A stretch of DNA of 64,000 bases, from NCBI RefSeq assembly GCF_901472495.1, contig NZ_LR590469.1, positions 3,162,001-3,226,000 of the forward strand, given 5' to 3'. This DNA comes from Yersinia enterocolitica subsp. enterocolitica (GTDB lineage Bacteria > Pseudomonadota > Gammaproteobacteria > Enterobacterales > Enterobacteriaceae). The notes below the pieces were generated by a model, which saw nothing but the letters and a program-made list of their open reading frames with translations, had not been told where the DNA came from and ran no database searches. A program made the translations under genes and the position numbers. Shown piece after piece: positions 9,367 to 18,104 of this stretch; the stretch's first letter is position 1; each line of letters starts with the position of its first letter.

Positions 9367-10343
9367 AGGGTCGGCCTCCCCGCATCATCAAGCGGTGTAT
9401 GGCATTTAACCTGACGCCCCGCTGGCCCCAACAGTTCAGGTTCTTCACGGCGACAGCGATCATTGGCATACGGGCAACGCGGGTTAAGCAGACAACCTTC
9501 AGGGCGGTCATATTTACCCGGAACCACACCCGGTAATGATGCTAACCGCGCTTTATCCTGTGCAAACTCCGGTAACGCCCGCAACAACGCCTGAGTGTAT
9601 GGATGGCGTGGCGCACGGAAGATTTCCGACGATTTACCGGTTTCCACCACCTGACCGGCATACATCACAATAATATGATGAGCCGCCTCAGCCACCAGTG
9701 CCAGGTCATGCGTAATCAGCAACAGCGCCATATTTTCGCGCTGCTGTAATTCCAGTAGTAACTCAATAATTTGCGCCTGAATGGTCACATCCAGCGCGGT
9801 TGTCGGCTCATCGGCGATCAGCAGTTTTGGCTTGCATGCAATGGCCATAGCAATCATCACGCGCTGGCTCATCCCACCGGAAAGCTGATGCGGATACACA
9901 TCCAAACGCGACGCCGGGTCAGGAATACCCACCAATGTCAGCAAATCCACCGCCCGCTGATGACGCGTTTTACGATTGCCGCCCTGATGTACCTTCAGCG
10001 CTTCCATTATCTGGAAACCGACGGTATAGCACGGGTTAAGGCTGGTCATCGGGTCTTGGAAGATCATCGCCACTTCCGCGCCCACTAATTGACGTCGCTC
10101 TTTTTCAGAAATCTTGGTCAGATCGCGGCCATTAAATTCCAGCTTATCGGCCATCACTTTTCCGGGGTAATCAATCAGCCCCATGATTGCCAATGAACTG
10201 ACTGATTTACCAGAGCCAGATTCACCGACAATTCCGACCACCTGACCTTGCTCAATGCTGTAACTGATACGGTCTACGGCTTTGAACGGCGCACCTTCGT
10301 CACCGAAATGCACCGACAATTTATCTACATTTAAAAGTGCCAT
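9363..10343 (-). CDS. dppD: DppD, dipeptide ABC transporter ATPase
   Basis: 326 residues from the ATG at 10343. A longer frame exists to 10388, but E. coli DppD begins MALLNVDKLSVHFGDE exactly here and a GAGG ribosome site precedes it. Walker A GESGSGKSVSS, signature SGGMSQRVMIAMA, Walker B LLIADEPTTALD and the cysteine-rich C-terminal extension are all present. It pairs with DppF. There are 13 nt between the dppC stop and this start. Confidence 0.96.
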   Translation of the reverse strand: MALLNVDKLSVHFGDEGAPFKAVDRISYSIEQGQVVGIVGESGSGKSVSSLAIMGLIDYPGKVMADKLEFNGRDLTKISEKERRQLVGAEVAMIFQDPMTSLNPCYTVGFQIMEALKVHQGGNRKTRHQRAVDLLTLVGIPDPASRLDVYPHQLSGGMSQRVMIAMAIACKPKLLIADEPTTALDVTIQAQIIELLLELQQRENMALLLITHDLALVAEAAHHIIVMYAGQVVETGKSSEIFRAPRHPYTQALLRALPEFAQDKARLASLPGVVPGKYDRPEGCLLNPRCPYANDRCRREEPELLGPAGRQVKCHTPLDDAGRPTL

Positions 10344-10356
10344 CTCTCTACCTCTG

Positions 10357-11259
10357 TTACTGCTTGAGTTTGGGGTCGAGAGCATCACGCAGGCCGTCCC
10401 CCATCAGGTTAAACGCCAGAACCGTCAGCAGAATCGCCACACCGGGGAAGGTCACGACCCACCAGGCGCTTTGGGCAAACTGCAACACATCAGAGAGCAT
10501 GGTGCCCCACTCTGGTGTTGGCGGTTGTGCACCCATGCCGAGGAAGCCGAGAGCCGCCATATCCAGAATGGCGTTAGAGAAGCCGAGAGAAGCCTGCACG
10601 ATCAATGGCGCAAGGCAGTTTGGCAAAATATTGATAAACATTTGGCGCATCGCACCCGCACCGGCCACTCTTGAGGCCGTAACGTAGTCGCGATTTACCT
10701 CAACCAGTACGGCAGCTCGCGTCAATCGCACGTAGTGCGGCAAGGCGACAAAGGTTAGCGCCAGCGAGGCATTCACAATGGAAGGGCCGAATACCGCCAC
10801 CAACACCAGTGCCAACAACAGGCTTGGCAGTGCCAGCATGATATCGACCACACGCATGATGATGGCATCGACAATCCCACCGAAATAACCGGCCAGTAAA
10901 CCGAAAACCACGCCCATCACCAGCGACAGCACCACCACCAGACAACCAACCAACAGCGAGAGGCGAGCACCGTACATCAGACGGGACAAGACATCGCGGC
11001 CCACATCATCGGTACCGAGAATGAATTTCCAGCTACCGCCCGCTTCCCAGACTGGGGGCTTTAGCAATGCATCGCGAAATTGCTCTGCCGGCCCATGTGG
11101 GGCAAGCCAGGTAGCACCTGCGGCAATTACCAGCATAATAATGATGTAAAACAGGCCGATTACAGCCCCTTTATTGCGCTTGAAATAGTGCCAAAACTCC
11201 TGCATTGGAGTCATCGGCTTCGGCGCACTTTTTACTGTAGACTCAGTAAGTTGAGACAT
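10357..11259 (-). CDS. dppC: DppC, dipeptide ABC transporter permease
   Basis: 300 residues, the same length as E. coli DppC and nearly co-linear with it. It has about six transmembrane segments. The inner-membrane coupling motif (EAA-like loop, VAGAGAMRQMFINILPNCLAP) contacts the ATPases. It forms the membrane channel with DppB. It lies 10 nt after dppB. Confidence 0.97.
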   Translation of the reverse strand: MSQLTESTVKSAPKPMTPMQEFWHYFKRNKGAVIGLFYIIIMLVIAAGATWLAPHGPAEQFRDALLKPPVWEAGGSWKFILGTDDVGRDVLSRLMYGARLSLLVGCLVVVLSLVMGVVFGLLAGYFGGIVDAIIMRVVDIMLALPSLLLALVLVAVFGPSIVNASLALTFVALPHYVRLTRAAVLVEVNRDYVTASRVAGAGAMRQMFINILPNCLAPLIVQASLGFSNAILDMAALGFLGMGAQPPTPEWGTMLSDVLQFAQSAWWVVTFPGVAILLTVLAFNLMGDGLRDALDPKLKQ

Positions 11260-11269
11260 TCTGCGCCCC

Positions 11270-12289
11270 TTATTTCTTGTGACGAATACGCGGGTTAACT
11301 ACGCCATAGAGCACATCTACCAGCAAGTTAACTAAAATAATCATGATCGCGACCAGCAACACCCCACCCTGAACCACCGGGTAATCTCGGCGTTGCAAAG
11401 CATCCATCAACCAGCGCCCTAATCCTGGCCAGGAGAAGATGGTTTCCGTCAAAATCGCTCCCGCTAGCATGGTGCCGACCTGCAAACCAATCACGGTAAC
11501 CACCGGCAATAAGGCATTGCGCAAGGCATGGACCACAATCACTCGCATCCGACTCAAACCTTTGGCGCGCGCGGTACGGATATAATCTTCGCCCAACACT
11601 TCCAGCATTGAGGAACGGGTCATACGCACGATAACGGCGAGAGGAATGGTGCCTAATACAATCGCTGGCAAAATCATATGCATCACAGCATCTTTGAAGT
11701 CACCCGGCTCGCCCCAAACAAAGGTATCTATCAGCATAAAACCGGTCAGCGGCAGGCTATCGTCGAGGAATACGGTATCGCTAACACGCCCCGATACTGG
11801 GGTTAGGTTCCATTGCACCGAAACCAGCATGATCAGCATGATGCCCCACCAGAAGATAGGCATCGAGTAGCCGGTCAGGGAGATCCCAACGGCGGTGTGA
11901 TCAAATATTGAACCGCGTTTGACTGCTGCCAACACCCCGACCGGGATACCCACCGCGATAGCAAATAGCATCGCACAGATACCAAGCTCCAGTGTCGCTT
12001 TAAAGCGGGGAACGAACTCTTCCCAGACAGCAATACGGCTTTTCAGCGAAATACCGAGATCGCCATGTAATACGCCATTCACATAATGGAAGTATTGTTG
12101 ATAAAGAGGCTTGTCCAGCCCCATTTCCGCCATGATTTGAGCATGACGCTCGGTGGAGATACCGCGTTCCCCAGCCATGATGGTCACCGGGTCACCAGGG
12201 ATCATATGGACAAAAGCGAAGGTCAGCAAAGTAATGCCGATAAACGTTGGGATAACTAACCCCAAACGTCGGAGTATGAACTGCAACAT
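11270..12289 (-). CDS. dppB: DppB, dipeptide ABC transporter permease
   Basis: 339 residues starting at the ATG at 12289. The open frame extends 27 codons further to 12370, but homology to E. coli DppB (MLQFILRRLGLVIPTF, 339 residues) starts here. It is a six-span permease with the EAA loop ARAKGLSRMRVIVVHALRNALLP. It is separated from dppA by 359 nt with a hairpin and a repeat. Expression relative to dppA is therefore probably lowered, as is common where the binding protein is needed in excess. Confidence 0.96.
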   Translation of the reverse strand: MLQFILRRLGLVIPTFIGITLLTFAFVHMIPGDPVTIMAGERGISTERHAQIMAEMGLDKPLYQQYFHYVNGVLHGDLGISLKSRIAVWEEFVPRFKATLELGICAMLFAIAVGIPVGVLAAVKRGSIFDHTAVGISLTGYSMPIFWWGIMLIMLVSVQWNLTPVSGRVSDTVFLDDSLPLTGFMLIDTFVWGEPGDFKDAVMHMILPAIVLGTIPLAVIVRMTRSSMLEVLGEDYIRTARAKGLSRMRVIVVHALRNALLPVVTVIGLQVGTMLAGAILTETIFSWPGLGRWLMDALQRRDYPVVQGGVLLVAIMIILVNLLVDVLYGVVNPRIRHKK

Positions 12290-12527
12290 ATCCCGAACTC
12301 TCTGTATAGAATGCCAGGCTGCTCGTGGGCAACCCAGCTTATTAAACCTCCCCAATAAGCTATTTGCCATTTTGACCTAGGGCAGTGCTCACCACCGTCA
12401 CGTAGCCATGATTTACAAGGTCATGGTGTCCGCTCCGGTGCTTGCGCGCTGTCCATGTCCAAAATTTCTGCGACAATAACACTTATTGGGAGAGGTTATA
12501 TGGCTCACATCTGTATCTGTCTTAACC

Positions 12528-12587
12528 TATACCCTTCATACTTCAAACCGCATGTGCGTTGGCTGCAATTCGAATTATTTTGGGTAT
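12528..12587. repeat. Short palindromic repeat with ATACCC/GGGTAT ends (MITE-like) between dppA and dppB
   Basis: A 60-bp stretch begins TATACCC and ends GGGTAT, with internal AATTCGAATT. The terminal inverted repeats and internal text (TTGGCTGCAATTCGAATTATTT) resemble the small palindromic insertion sequences scattered in Yersinia, Serratia and relatives. The family assignment is from memory and not checked. It lies in the transcribed dppA-dppB spacer. Confidence 0.5.
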
Positions 12588-12595
12588 CAATAAGA

Positions 12596-12632
12596 AACCG
12601 GCGAATATGCGTATTCCACACATTCACCGGTT
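12596..12632 (-). terminator. Hairpin in the dppA-dppB spacer (attenuator or mRNA-stabilising)
   Basis: An 11-bp stem with one mismatch, AACCGGcGAAT with ATTCaCCGGTT, has a 15-nt loop and lies 17 nt after the dppA stop. Only a weak T-rich tail follows on the minus strand. Partial termination or 3'-end protection of the dppA transcript is more likely than full termination. Confidence 0.6.
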
Positions 12633-12648
12633 GTCTACAGGGTTAAAA

Positions 12649-14256
12649 TTAATCCAGGGACACGTTCTCGAAATGGTGTTTACCCAACGGATCAACCACA
12701 TAACCTTTCACTTCTTTACGCACTGGCTCATACACGGTTGAGTGAGCCACAATCAGCGCTGGCGCTTGATCATGCATCACAACCTGAGCTTGTTTGTAAA
12801 GTGCGACACGTTTGTCATGGTCAGACTCAGCACGCGCTGGCTGGATCACGTCTTCAAACGGCTTATAGCACCACTTGGAGTAGTTAGAACCTTGTTTGGC
12901 CGCATCACAGCTGAACAGGGTGGCGAAGAAGTTATCCGGGTCCCCATTGTCCCCAGTCCAACCCATCATCACAGTTTCATGCTCGCCGTCTTTGGCACGT
13001 TTGAGGTATTCGCCCCACTCGTAAGTCACAATTTTGGCTTTCACGCCCACTTTCGCCCAGTCAGACTGGATCATTTCAGCCATACGACGTGCATTTGGGT
13101 TGTACGGACGCTGAACTGGCATTGCCCACAGGTCGATGGCGAAACCATCTGGCAGGCCGGCTTCTTTCAACAGCTCTTTCGCTTTAGCAGGATCGTAAGC
13201 GTAGTCTTTCACATCATCGTTGTAGCCCCACATAGTTGGTGGGATCAGGTTCTTGGCCGCCTGGCCAGCACCTTGATAAACCGCATCGATAATCGCTTGC
13301 TTGTTAACGGCCATGGTCAGCGCTTGGCGAACCTTGACGTTGTCCAGTGGCTTTTTCTCAACGTTGAAAGAGAGATAACCGACGTTCAGGCCCGGTTGCT
13401 CCATCAAATTGATGGTTTTGTCTTCTTTCATGCGGGCAATGTCAGCCGGGTTAGGGTACGGCATAACCTGACATTCATTTTTCTGCAATTTCGCGTAACG
13501 GACAGATGCATCTGGGGTAATAGAGAAGACCAGACGATCAATTTTCGGTTTGGTGCCCCAGTAGCCATCAAATGCTTTGTACAGGATGCGGGAATCCTTT
13601 TGATACTGTTGCAACTGGAACGGGCCGGTGCCGATAGGGTTCAAATCGACTTTTTCCGGCGTGCCAGCTTTCAGCATGTTGTCAGCATATTCGGCAGACA
13701 GAATTGACGCAAAGTCCATTGCCAGATCCGCCAGGAATGGAGACTCTGGACGTGCCAGTTCAAAGCGCACCGTGTTGTCATCAACTTTAACGATATTGGT
13801 GATTAGATCACCCATACCCATACCCTGGAAGTATTCATAGCTGCCGCCAGATACTTTATGGTACGGATGTTTATCATCCTTCTGACGCATGAATGAATAA
13901 ATTACATCATCAGCATTGAAATCGCGGGTCGGTTTGAAGTCTTTATTATCTTGCCACTTCACCCCTTTACGCAGGTGGAAAGTGTAAGTCTTGCCATCTT
14001 CACTCACTTCCCACTTCTCAGCCAGACCGGGTTCAATTTCGGTAGTCCCGAGTTTGAATTCAACCAGACGGTTATAGATAGGAACTGAACTCGCATCATA
14101 AGTCGTGCCAGAGGTGAAAAGCTGCGGGTTGAACCCTTCCGGAGAACCCTCAGAACAATATACCAATGTTTTCGCTTGTACACTGGCCGCTACGGTCAGT
14201 GCAATCAGCCCAATACCGAATTTCAGTATCCCTGTTTTTCCCAAGGAAATCGTCAT
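12649..14256 (-). CDS. dppA: DppA, periplasmic dipeptide-binding protein
   Basis: 535 residues, the same length as E. coli DppA. It has an N-terminal signal peptide (hydrophobic ILKFGIGLIALTVAASVQA, then KTLVYCSEG). The family-5 solute-binding signature follows (AEKWEVSEDGKTYTFHLRKGVKW). It binds di/tripeptides and delivers them to DppBCDF, and is also the dipeptide chemoreceptor ligand in E. coli. Ribosome site GGAG lies 8 nt before the ATG. A C/A-rich stretch just upstream fits GcvB sRNA control. A 321-codon frame on the opposite strand (12742-13707) is a shadow of this gene. Confidence 0.98.
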   Translation of the reverse strand: MTISLGKTGILKFGIGLIALTVAASVQAKTLVYCSEGSPEGFNPQLFTSGTTYDASSVPIYNRLVEFKLGTTEIEPGLAEKWEVSEDGKTYTFHLRKGVKWQDNKDFKPTRDFNADDVIYSFMRQKDDKHPYHKVSGGSYEYFQGMGMGDLITNIVKVDDNTVRFELARPESPFLADLAMDFASILSAEYADNMLKAGTPEKVDLNPIGTGPFQLQQYQKDSRILYKAFDGYWGTKPKIDRLVFSITPDASVRYAKLQKNECQVMPYPNPADIARMKEDKTINLMEQPGLNVGYLSFNVEKKPLDNVKVRQALTMAVNKQAIIDAVYQGAGQAAKNLIPPTMWGYNDDVKDYAYDPAKAKELLKEAGLPDGFAIDLWAMPVQRPYNPNARRMAEMIQSDWAKVGVKAKIVTYEWGEYLKRAKDGEHETVMMGWTGDNGDPDNFFATLFSCDAAKQGSNYSKWCYKPFEDVIQPARAESDHDKRVALYKQAQVVMHDQAPALIVAHSTVYEPVRKEVKGYVVDPLGKHHFENVSLD

Positions 14257-14271
14257 CGCTTGTGCTCCATT

Positions 14272-14294
14272 ATGGTGATGTGTGTTGTGTGTAC
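14272..14294 (-). promoter_or_regulatory. C/A-rich element in the dppA leader, candidate GcvB sRNA target
   Basis: Read on the minus strand, the leader carries ACACACAACACACATCACC about 15-35 nt before the start codon, next to the GGAG ribosome site. GcvB represses dppA in Salmonella and E. coli by pairing its G/U-rich R1 region with such C/A-rich elements (established). The specific pairing here is inferred. Confidence 0.6.
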
Positions 14295-14938
14295 GGCCAA
14301 GCCCTATAATTTTTTCGTCCGTGGACTGTACCGTTTTGGCCTATTAACCGCAGGGATGCGGAATTGAGATGTCGGATAATTGTTATCGCGACAGCAACTT
14401 TGAATGCATGAAATCACCCAAAATTACTCTCGATGACTACCCCTGAGGGTACCAATTTGGCAACAGTTGGTGGCAACGTCAATACGGTCTGAGTGGATTT
14501 ATCAAGACAATGAGAAACAGTGTGCAAACATAAAAAAAACTTCTCGTTAACATTATCAGCATTAAAATTTATGCTATTAGCTGTAAGCTAGTTGCATTAA
14601 CTGGCTAATGAAAATAAAGCAGTTGTAACATCCAGTGACAAACAAAAAAACTTTGTTGCCAAATGCTGTATATCTGTTCAGATTTTTTTGTAATATCGAT
14701 AGAAAATAGAGGGAAATGCTATTGTGACAGCCGATAAGTGACGTGAACCTTGTCACATACAGCCGGAATCTCAAACATTTTGCGTGCTGTTAAAAAAGCG
14801 AAATATTGGCCCAGTTATCCATGTTAACCAAGAGCAGATATGGCTCTCAGATAGGCCGCCCCTTAATGACGCCCCAAATCAGTGCACCATGCCACCAGAG
14901 TAAAAGAAGTGAGTACAGATTCGGATAATAGAGTTCAT
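14295..14938. other. Non-coding region upstream of dppA
   Basis: About 640 nt between the dppA leader and the stop of the first TPS-cluster gene. It should hold the dppA promoter. A long leader-type region is usual for dppA. I found no convincing gene. A 65-codon minus-strand frame at 14577-14774 has no family features. The right end borders the AT-rich TPS cluster. Confidence 0.5.
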
Positions 14939-16321
14939 TTAGGGCTTAAGGGTTCGGATAACATCGAGGCCACCATGTATCACGCCTGCATCACCAGGGA
15001 ATGTTTTATAACGTAGCTCTATATCACTAAACGCACTGACGATCCTGCCTTTATTATTGCTTAACTCATTAGTATTAATCAGGATATTTTGAGAGGTAAT
15101 GATATTCCCATAATCATTATCGACTGTTTTTGCTTTGAGCTGTATATCAGCAGATCCAGCACTTGCGTTCGACTTGATAACACCCTGCATGTTATTAATT
15201 GTGTAGTCAGCGGCAATGGACGTTAGCCCACTGTTAGCATAAATACTGCCTATTTTATTATTAACGTTATGCCCAGAAATTCTGATACCAAACTTCTCAC
15301 CAACTTTATAATTCAAGCCTTGCCTGTCACTTTTTATTCTTCCCCCGATATTATCTATGTCACCACTACTTCTTAATTTTATTTTCGGTGCAGATACTCT
15401 TCCATTGCTATTATTAATAAATGATGTCGATATAAGATTGGCTACCGTTCCAGCATCAATTGTCCCTTTGTTTTTTATGCCTCCGCTTTTTGCAAAGATT
15501 AATATTTTATTAGCATACATCCCTCCAAGTTGAGTAACATCAACTGCAATATTAGTTTTGCTATCGTCAATATAGTCATATATCGGCTTGATATTTAATA
15601 ATTTCCCAATTGGGGCATAATTGACATTCAGTTTCCCTGTCGTAACAGCGATATCGCCACTCCTTACTTCACCATCTATAATGAGCGAAGTTGAAAACAG
15701 ATCCAGATAAGTATCAAAATCATCGTTATGCCTCAAGCCATTTTTATCAATACTAATATTTCCTTGCGCAACATGATACCCCATTAAATTGCCAGCCCGA
15801 CTAAACACGGGTGTCCCGGTAGTAAGCGTGACATGGTTGGTATTATGAAATTGACAACTATTACAGCGGATTCCCGATGGATTAGCAATAATCACATGAG
15901 CTGCTGGGCCAATAACAGTTAAACTTCCATATAATTCGGTTTGTTTATCTGAGGTCACTTCATTTAAAATAACCTTTGCCGATTTATCAACCAGATTGGG
16001 GTTACCAACAAAACCTGGACCATCAACTTTAAGATTGTTAAAAAAAATCTTATTATATCCACGACCAAATAATAAATTAAATTCTTCATATTTATTATGT
16101 GATATTCCTTGAACTGTTGGTGTGGTGATATTAATAGTGGTAAAAACTGCTCCCTGACAATAAATATCTTGAGCCTTACAGTTTTTCTTCTCTTCAATAT
16201 ACTTATTTACACTTGGTTGTTGGTCTTTGGTTGCATGAGCATCAACAATCACTCTGGCAAATAAAGAAGGACTTATGTAGATAAAAATACTAGTCAGGAA
16301 ATAAATATATATTTTTTTCAT
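14939..16321 (-). CDS. Short TpsA-family secreted protein (haemagglutinin-type TPS domain), gene downstream of tpsB
   Basis: 460 residues from the ATG at 16321, which has AAGG 5 nt upstream. The open frame extends 8 codons further. It has a signal peptide (IYIYFLTSIFIYISPSLFA), then a two-partner-secretion domain with the landmark NPNL and NPSGI motifs and a CNSC cysteine pair. A beta-helical stretch with haemagglutinin-like repeats follows (INNSNGRVSA, IDNIGGRIKS, NNKIGSIYAN). Classical TpsA proteins exceed 1,000 residues, and this one stops after about 10 repeat turns. Base composition is much more AT-rich than dpp. It starts 28 nt after the TpsB stop, so it is probably its substrate. Confidence 0.82.
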   Translation of the reverse strand: MKKIYIYFLTSIFIYISPSLFARVIVDAHATKDQQPSVNKYIEEKKNCKAQDIYCQGAVFTTINITTPTVQGISHNKYEEFNLLFGRGYNKIFFNNLKVDGPGFVGNPNLVDKSAKVILNEVTSDKQTELYGSLTVIGPAAHVIIANPSGIRCNSCQFHNTNHVTLTTGTPVFSRAGNLMGYHVAQGNISIDKNGLRHNDDFDTYLDLFSTSLIIDGEVRSGDIAVTTGKLNVNYAPIGKLLNIKPIYDYIDDSKTNIAVDVTQLGGMYANKILIFAKSGGIKNKGTIDAGTVANLISTSFINNSNGRVSAPKIKLRSSGDIDNIGGRIKSDRQGLNYKVGEKFGIRISGHNVNNKIGSIYANSGLTSIAADYTINNMQGVIKSNASAGSADIQLKAKTVDNDYGNIITSQNILINTNELSNNKGRIVSAFSDIELRYKTFPGDAGVIHGGLDVIRTLKP

Positions 16322-16349
16322 ATTTACCTTAAAATTTTCGCTCAATTAG

Positions 16350-17975
16350 CTAATACTGCCAATTGAGAATAAAACCCAAGACAATGGGATCAGTATTAAA
16401 ATGAGCTGGCTTATCAAGCGGAGTACTAATATTGAAGTCATAACCTAACCGTCGATAATACCCCCGAACACCTATAACAGCACCAACCAGACGATCGCCC
16501 AGTAAAAATTGCCCTCCTTTGTTACTCACTTCGCCATAATCCAGCCCTAAATAGAGTTGATTCGCGAGTTGTTGATTTATCCAGGCGATGTCATTTTTAA
16601 AAAACCAGCCTTGTGGCCCCACAAGTGCACTACCGGTAGTAAACCCGCGCACTGAATTTCGCCCGCCAATAGAAAATTTATCCTGCATAGTGACAGCCGA
16701 TCGTGTGTATTGCTGGCTAAATGTCGGCTGATATTGGAAATGTTGTTCACCCAACATAAAAGGGAGATTCAGTGAAGCGGTCAAATTAATCAGTCGGGCC
16801 GTTGAGAAAGAATCCCTGCCCGGTGACGGGCGCGCGCCAAACCATTGGGTTCCTTGCTGATACTTAATCCCGCCACTGATGGTTGCCCAGCGAGTATAGT
16901 GAAGATGCTGCAACCCGAGTTGCCAGTCAACTGTATCCGACCGCTGGATTTCCAACTCTATATCAGCAAAAAAGCGGTTGGACTTACGAATTAACGCCCC
17001 AGTATAACCCACTGTTTTATAGTTATAGCCTCGCATTATCAACCATTGAATTTGCATATCCAGTGTTCGCCAATACGTATGATATTTATACGCGGTATTG
17101 GCCACCAACAAAGATTGGTAATAGGCTCCCTGGCTAGCCGCCATACTCAATAACCAATACCCAAAAGGGATTGAATAATGCAGGCCAAAATTGTGGCTCC
17201 CTTTATCGTGATGATTATCCAGCTCACGGCTGGCAGAGAAATAAGCCAAATCACTGAGCGATAATGGATTATCGAGAAATAGAGTAGCACCAGCACGATA
17301 ACGGCCAACACCGTGGTGCCCCGCATCATCGAGAAAAGCATTCATACGCCAGAAACGCGACTGCTGGCGAGTCACCATAATCTGGCTACTCAAATCCTCA
17401 GGATTTAGCACCACATCCATAGTGGCATTCACCGAGGGTAAACGCTGTAAATTATCCAACCCTTGTTCAAGGTTGCGTAAATTAACCAAATCCCCCTGCC
17501 AGCCAGGAAACACTGTATTTAACTGAGCATAACCCTGGCTATCTTCATGGTGTTCAATGCTAGCCAAACGTCCAGGAATTAAAGTCAGAAATAAAGTGCC
17601 ATCCACGTAGCTGTCTTCGGTGAAAGTCACATGCGAAGTAATATAACCATCAACAACCAATTGCCATTGGAGTGTGTCTCGTAGAGATGACAGTCCTTTC
17701 TCATCTAAACAATTGCCTTGAGCCTGCTTTGCCCATTGTATTAAACGCCCCGCATTCGGAAAGGCATCAATATTCATCAATTCAACACGCTTAATAACCA
17801 GACATGACGAGTCCTCGGAAGCGTCAATGCCTGTCGGTGCAGTAAGCTGCTTAACTTTTGCATAAACGGCAAAGGGCATAATCGATATGAAAATAAAAAA
17901 AGACAGTAAGACGGCCATTGCCCCTGTTTTTTCATAAAATACCGAAAGATTTTGATTTATTGTTCTCAACCTCAT
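16350..17975 (-). CDS. TpsB-family outer-membrane transporter (ShlB/FhaC/HecB type)
   Basis: 541 residues. N-terminal signal or anchor helix (AVLLSFFIFISIMPFAVYA), POTRA domains at about residues 60-230, then a 16-strand-type beta-barrel. Conserved motifs include SIGGRNSVRGF (VRGY-like, loop 6), ending in the aromatic NWQY. It secretes partner TpsA proteins across the outer membrane. It is flanked by two TpsA-like genes in the same orientation, tpsA(short)-tpsB-tpsA(short). Ribosome site TGGAG lies 8 nt before the ATG. Confidence 0.9.
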   Translation of the reverse strand: MRLRTINQNLSVFYEKTGAMAVLLSFFIFISIMPFAVYAKVKQLTAPTGIDASEDSSCLVIKRVELMNIDAFPNAGRLIQWAKQAQGNCLDEKGLSSLRDTLQWQLVVDGYITSHVTFTEDSYVDGTLFLTLIPGRLASIEHHEDSQGYAQLNTVFPGWQGDLVNLRNLEQGLDNLQRLPSVNATMDVVLNPEDLSSQIMVTRQQSRFWRMNAFLDDAGHHGVGRYRAGATLFLDNPLSLSDLAYFSASRELDNHHDKGSHNFGLHYSIPFGYWLLSMAASQGAYYQSLLVANTAYKYHTYWRTLDMQIQWLIMRGYNYKTVGYTGALIRKSNRFFADIELEIQRSDTVDWQLGLQHLHYTRWATISGGIKYQQGTQWFGARPSPGRDSFSTARLINLTASLNLPFMLGEQHFQYQPTFSQQYTRSAVTMQDKFSIGGRNSVRGFTTGSALVGPQGWFFKNDIAWINQQLANQLYLGLDYGEVSNKGGQFLLGDRLVGAVIGVRGYYRRLGYDFNISTPLDKPAHFNTDPIVLGFILNWQY

Positions 17976-18104
17976 GCAATAAACTCCATTTTAATTGGGT
18001 CATGCGTGAATTATGTCATCAGAACAATTAGCCACGATATGTGGCTAATGACTTAACCAATATAGATATGGTTATTTAAGGTTTTTAATGCTAAGTGGTT
18101 GAGT

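Noticed and set aside
12742..13707. A 321-codon plus-strand frame
   Set aside because: It lies wholly antisense to dppA, whose homology and signal peptide are clear. It has His/Phe-rich text without family features.
14577..14774. 65-codon frame upstream of dppA
   Set aside because: Low-complexity AT-rich text, no ribosome site, in the expected dppA promoter region.
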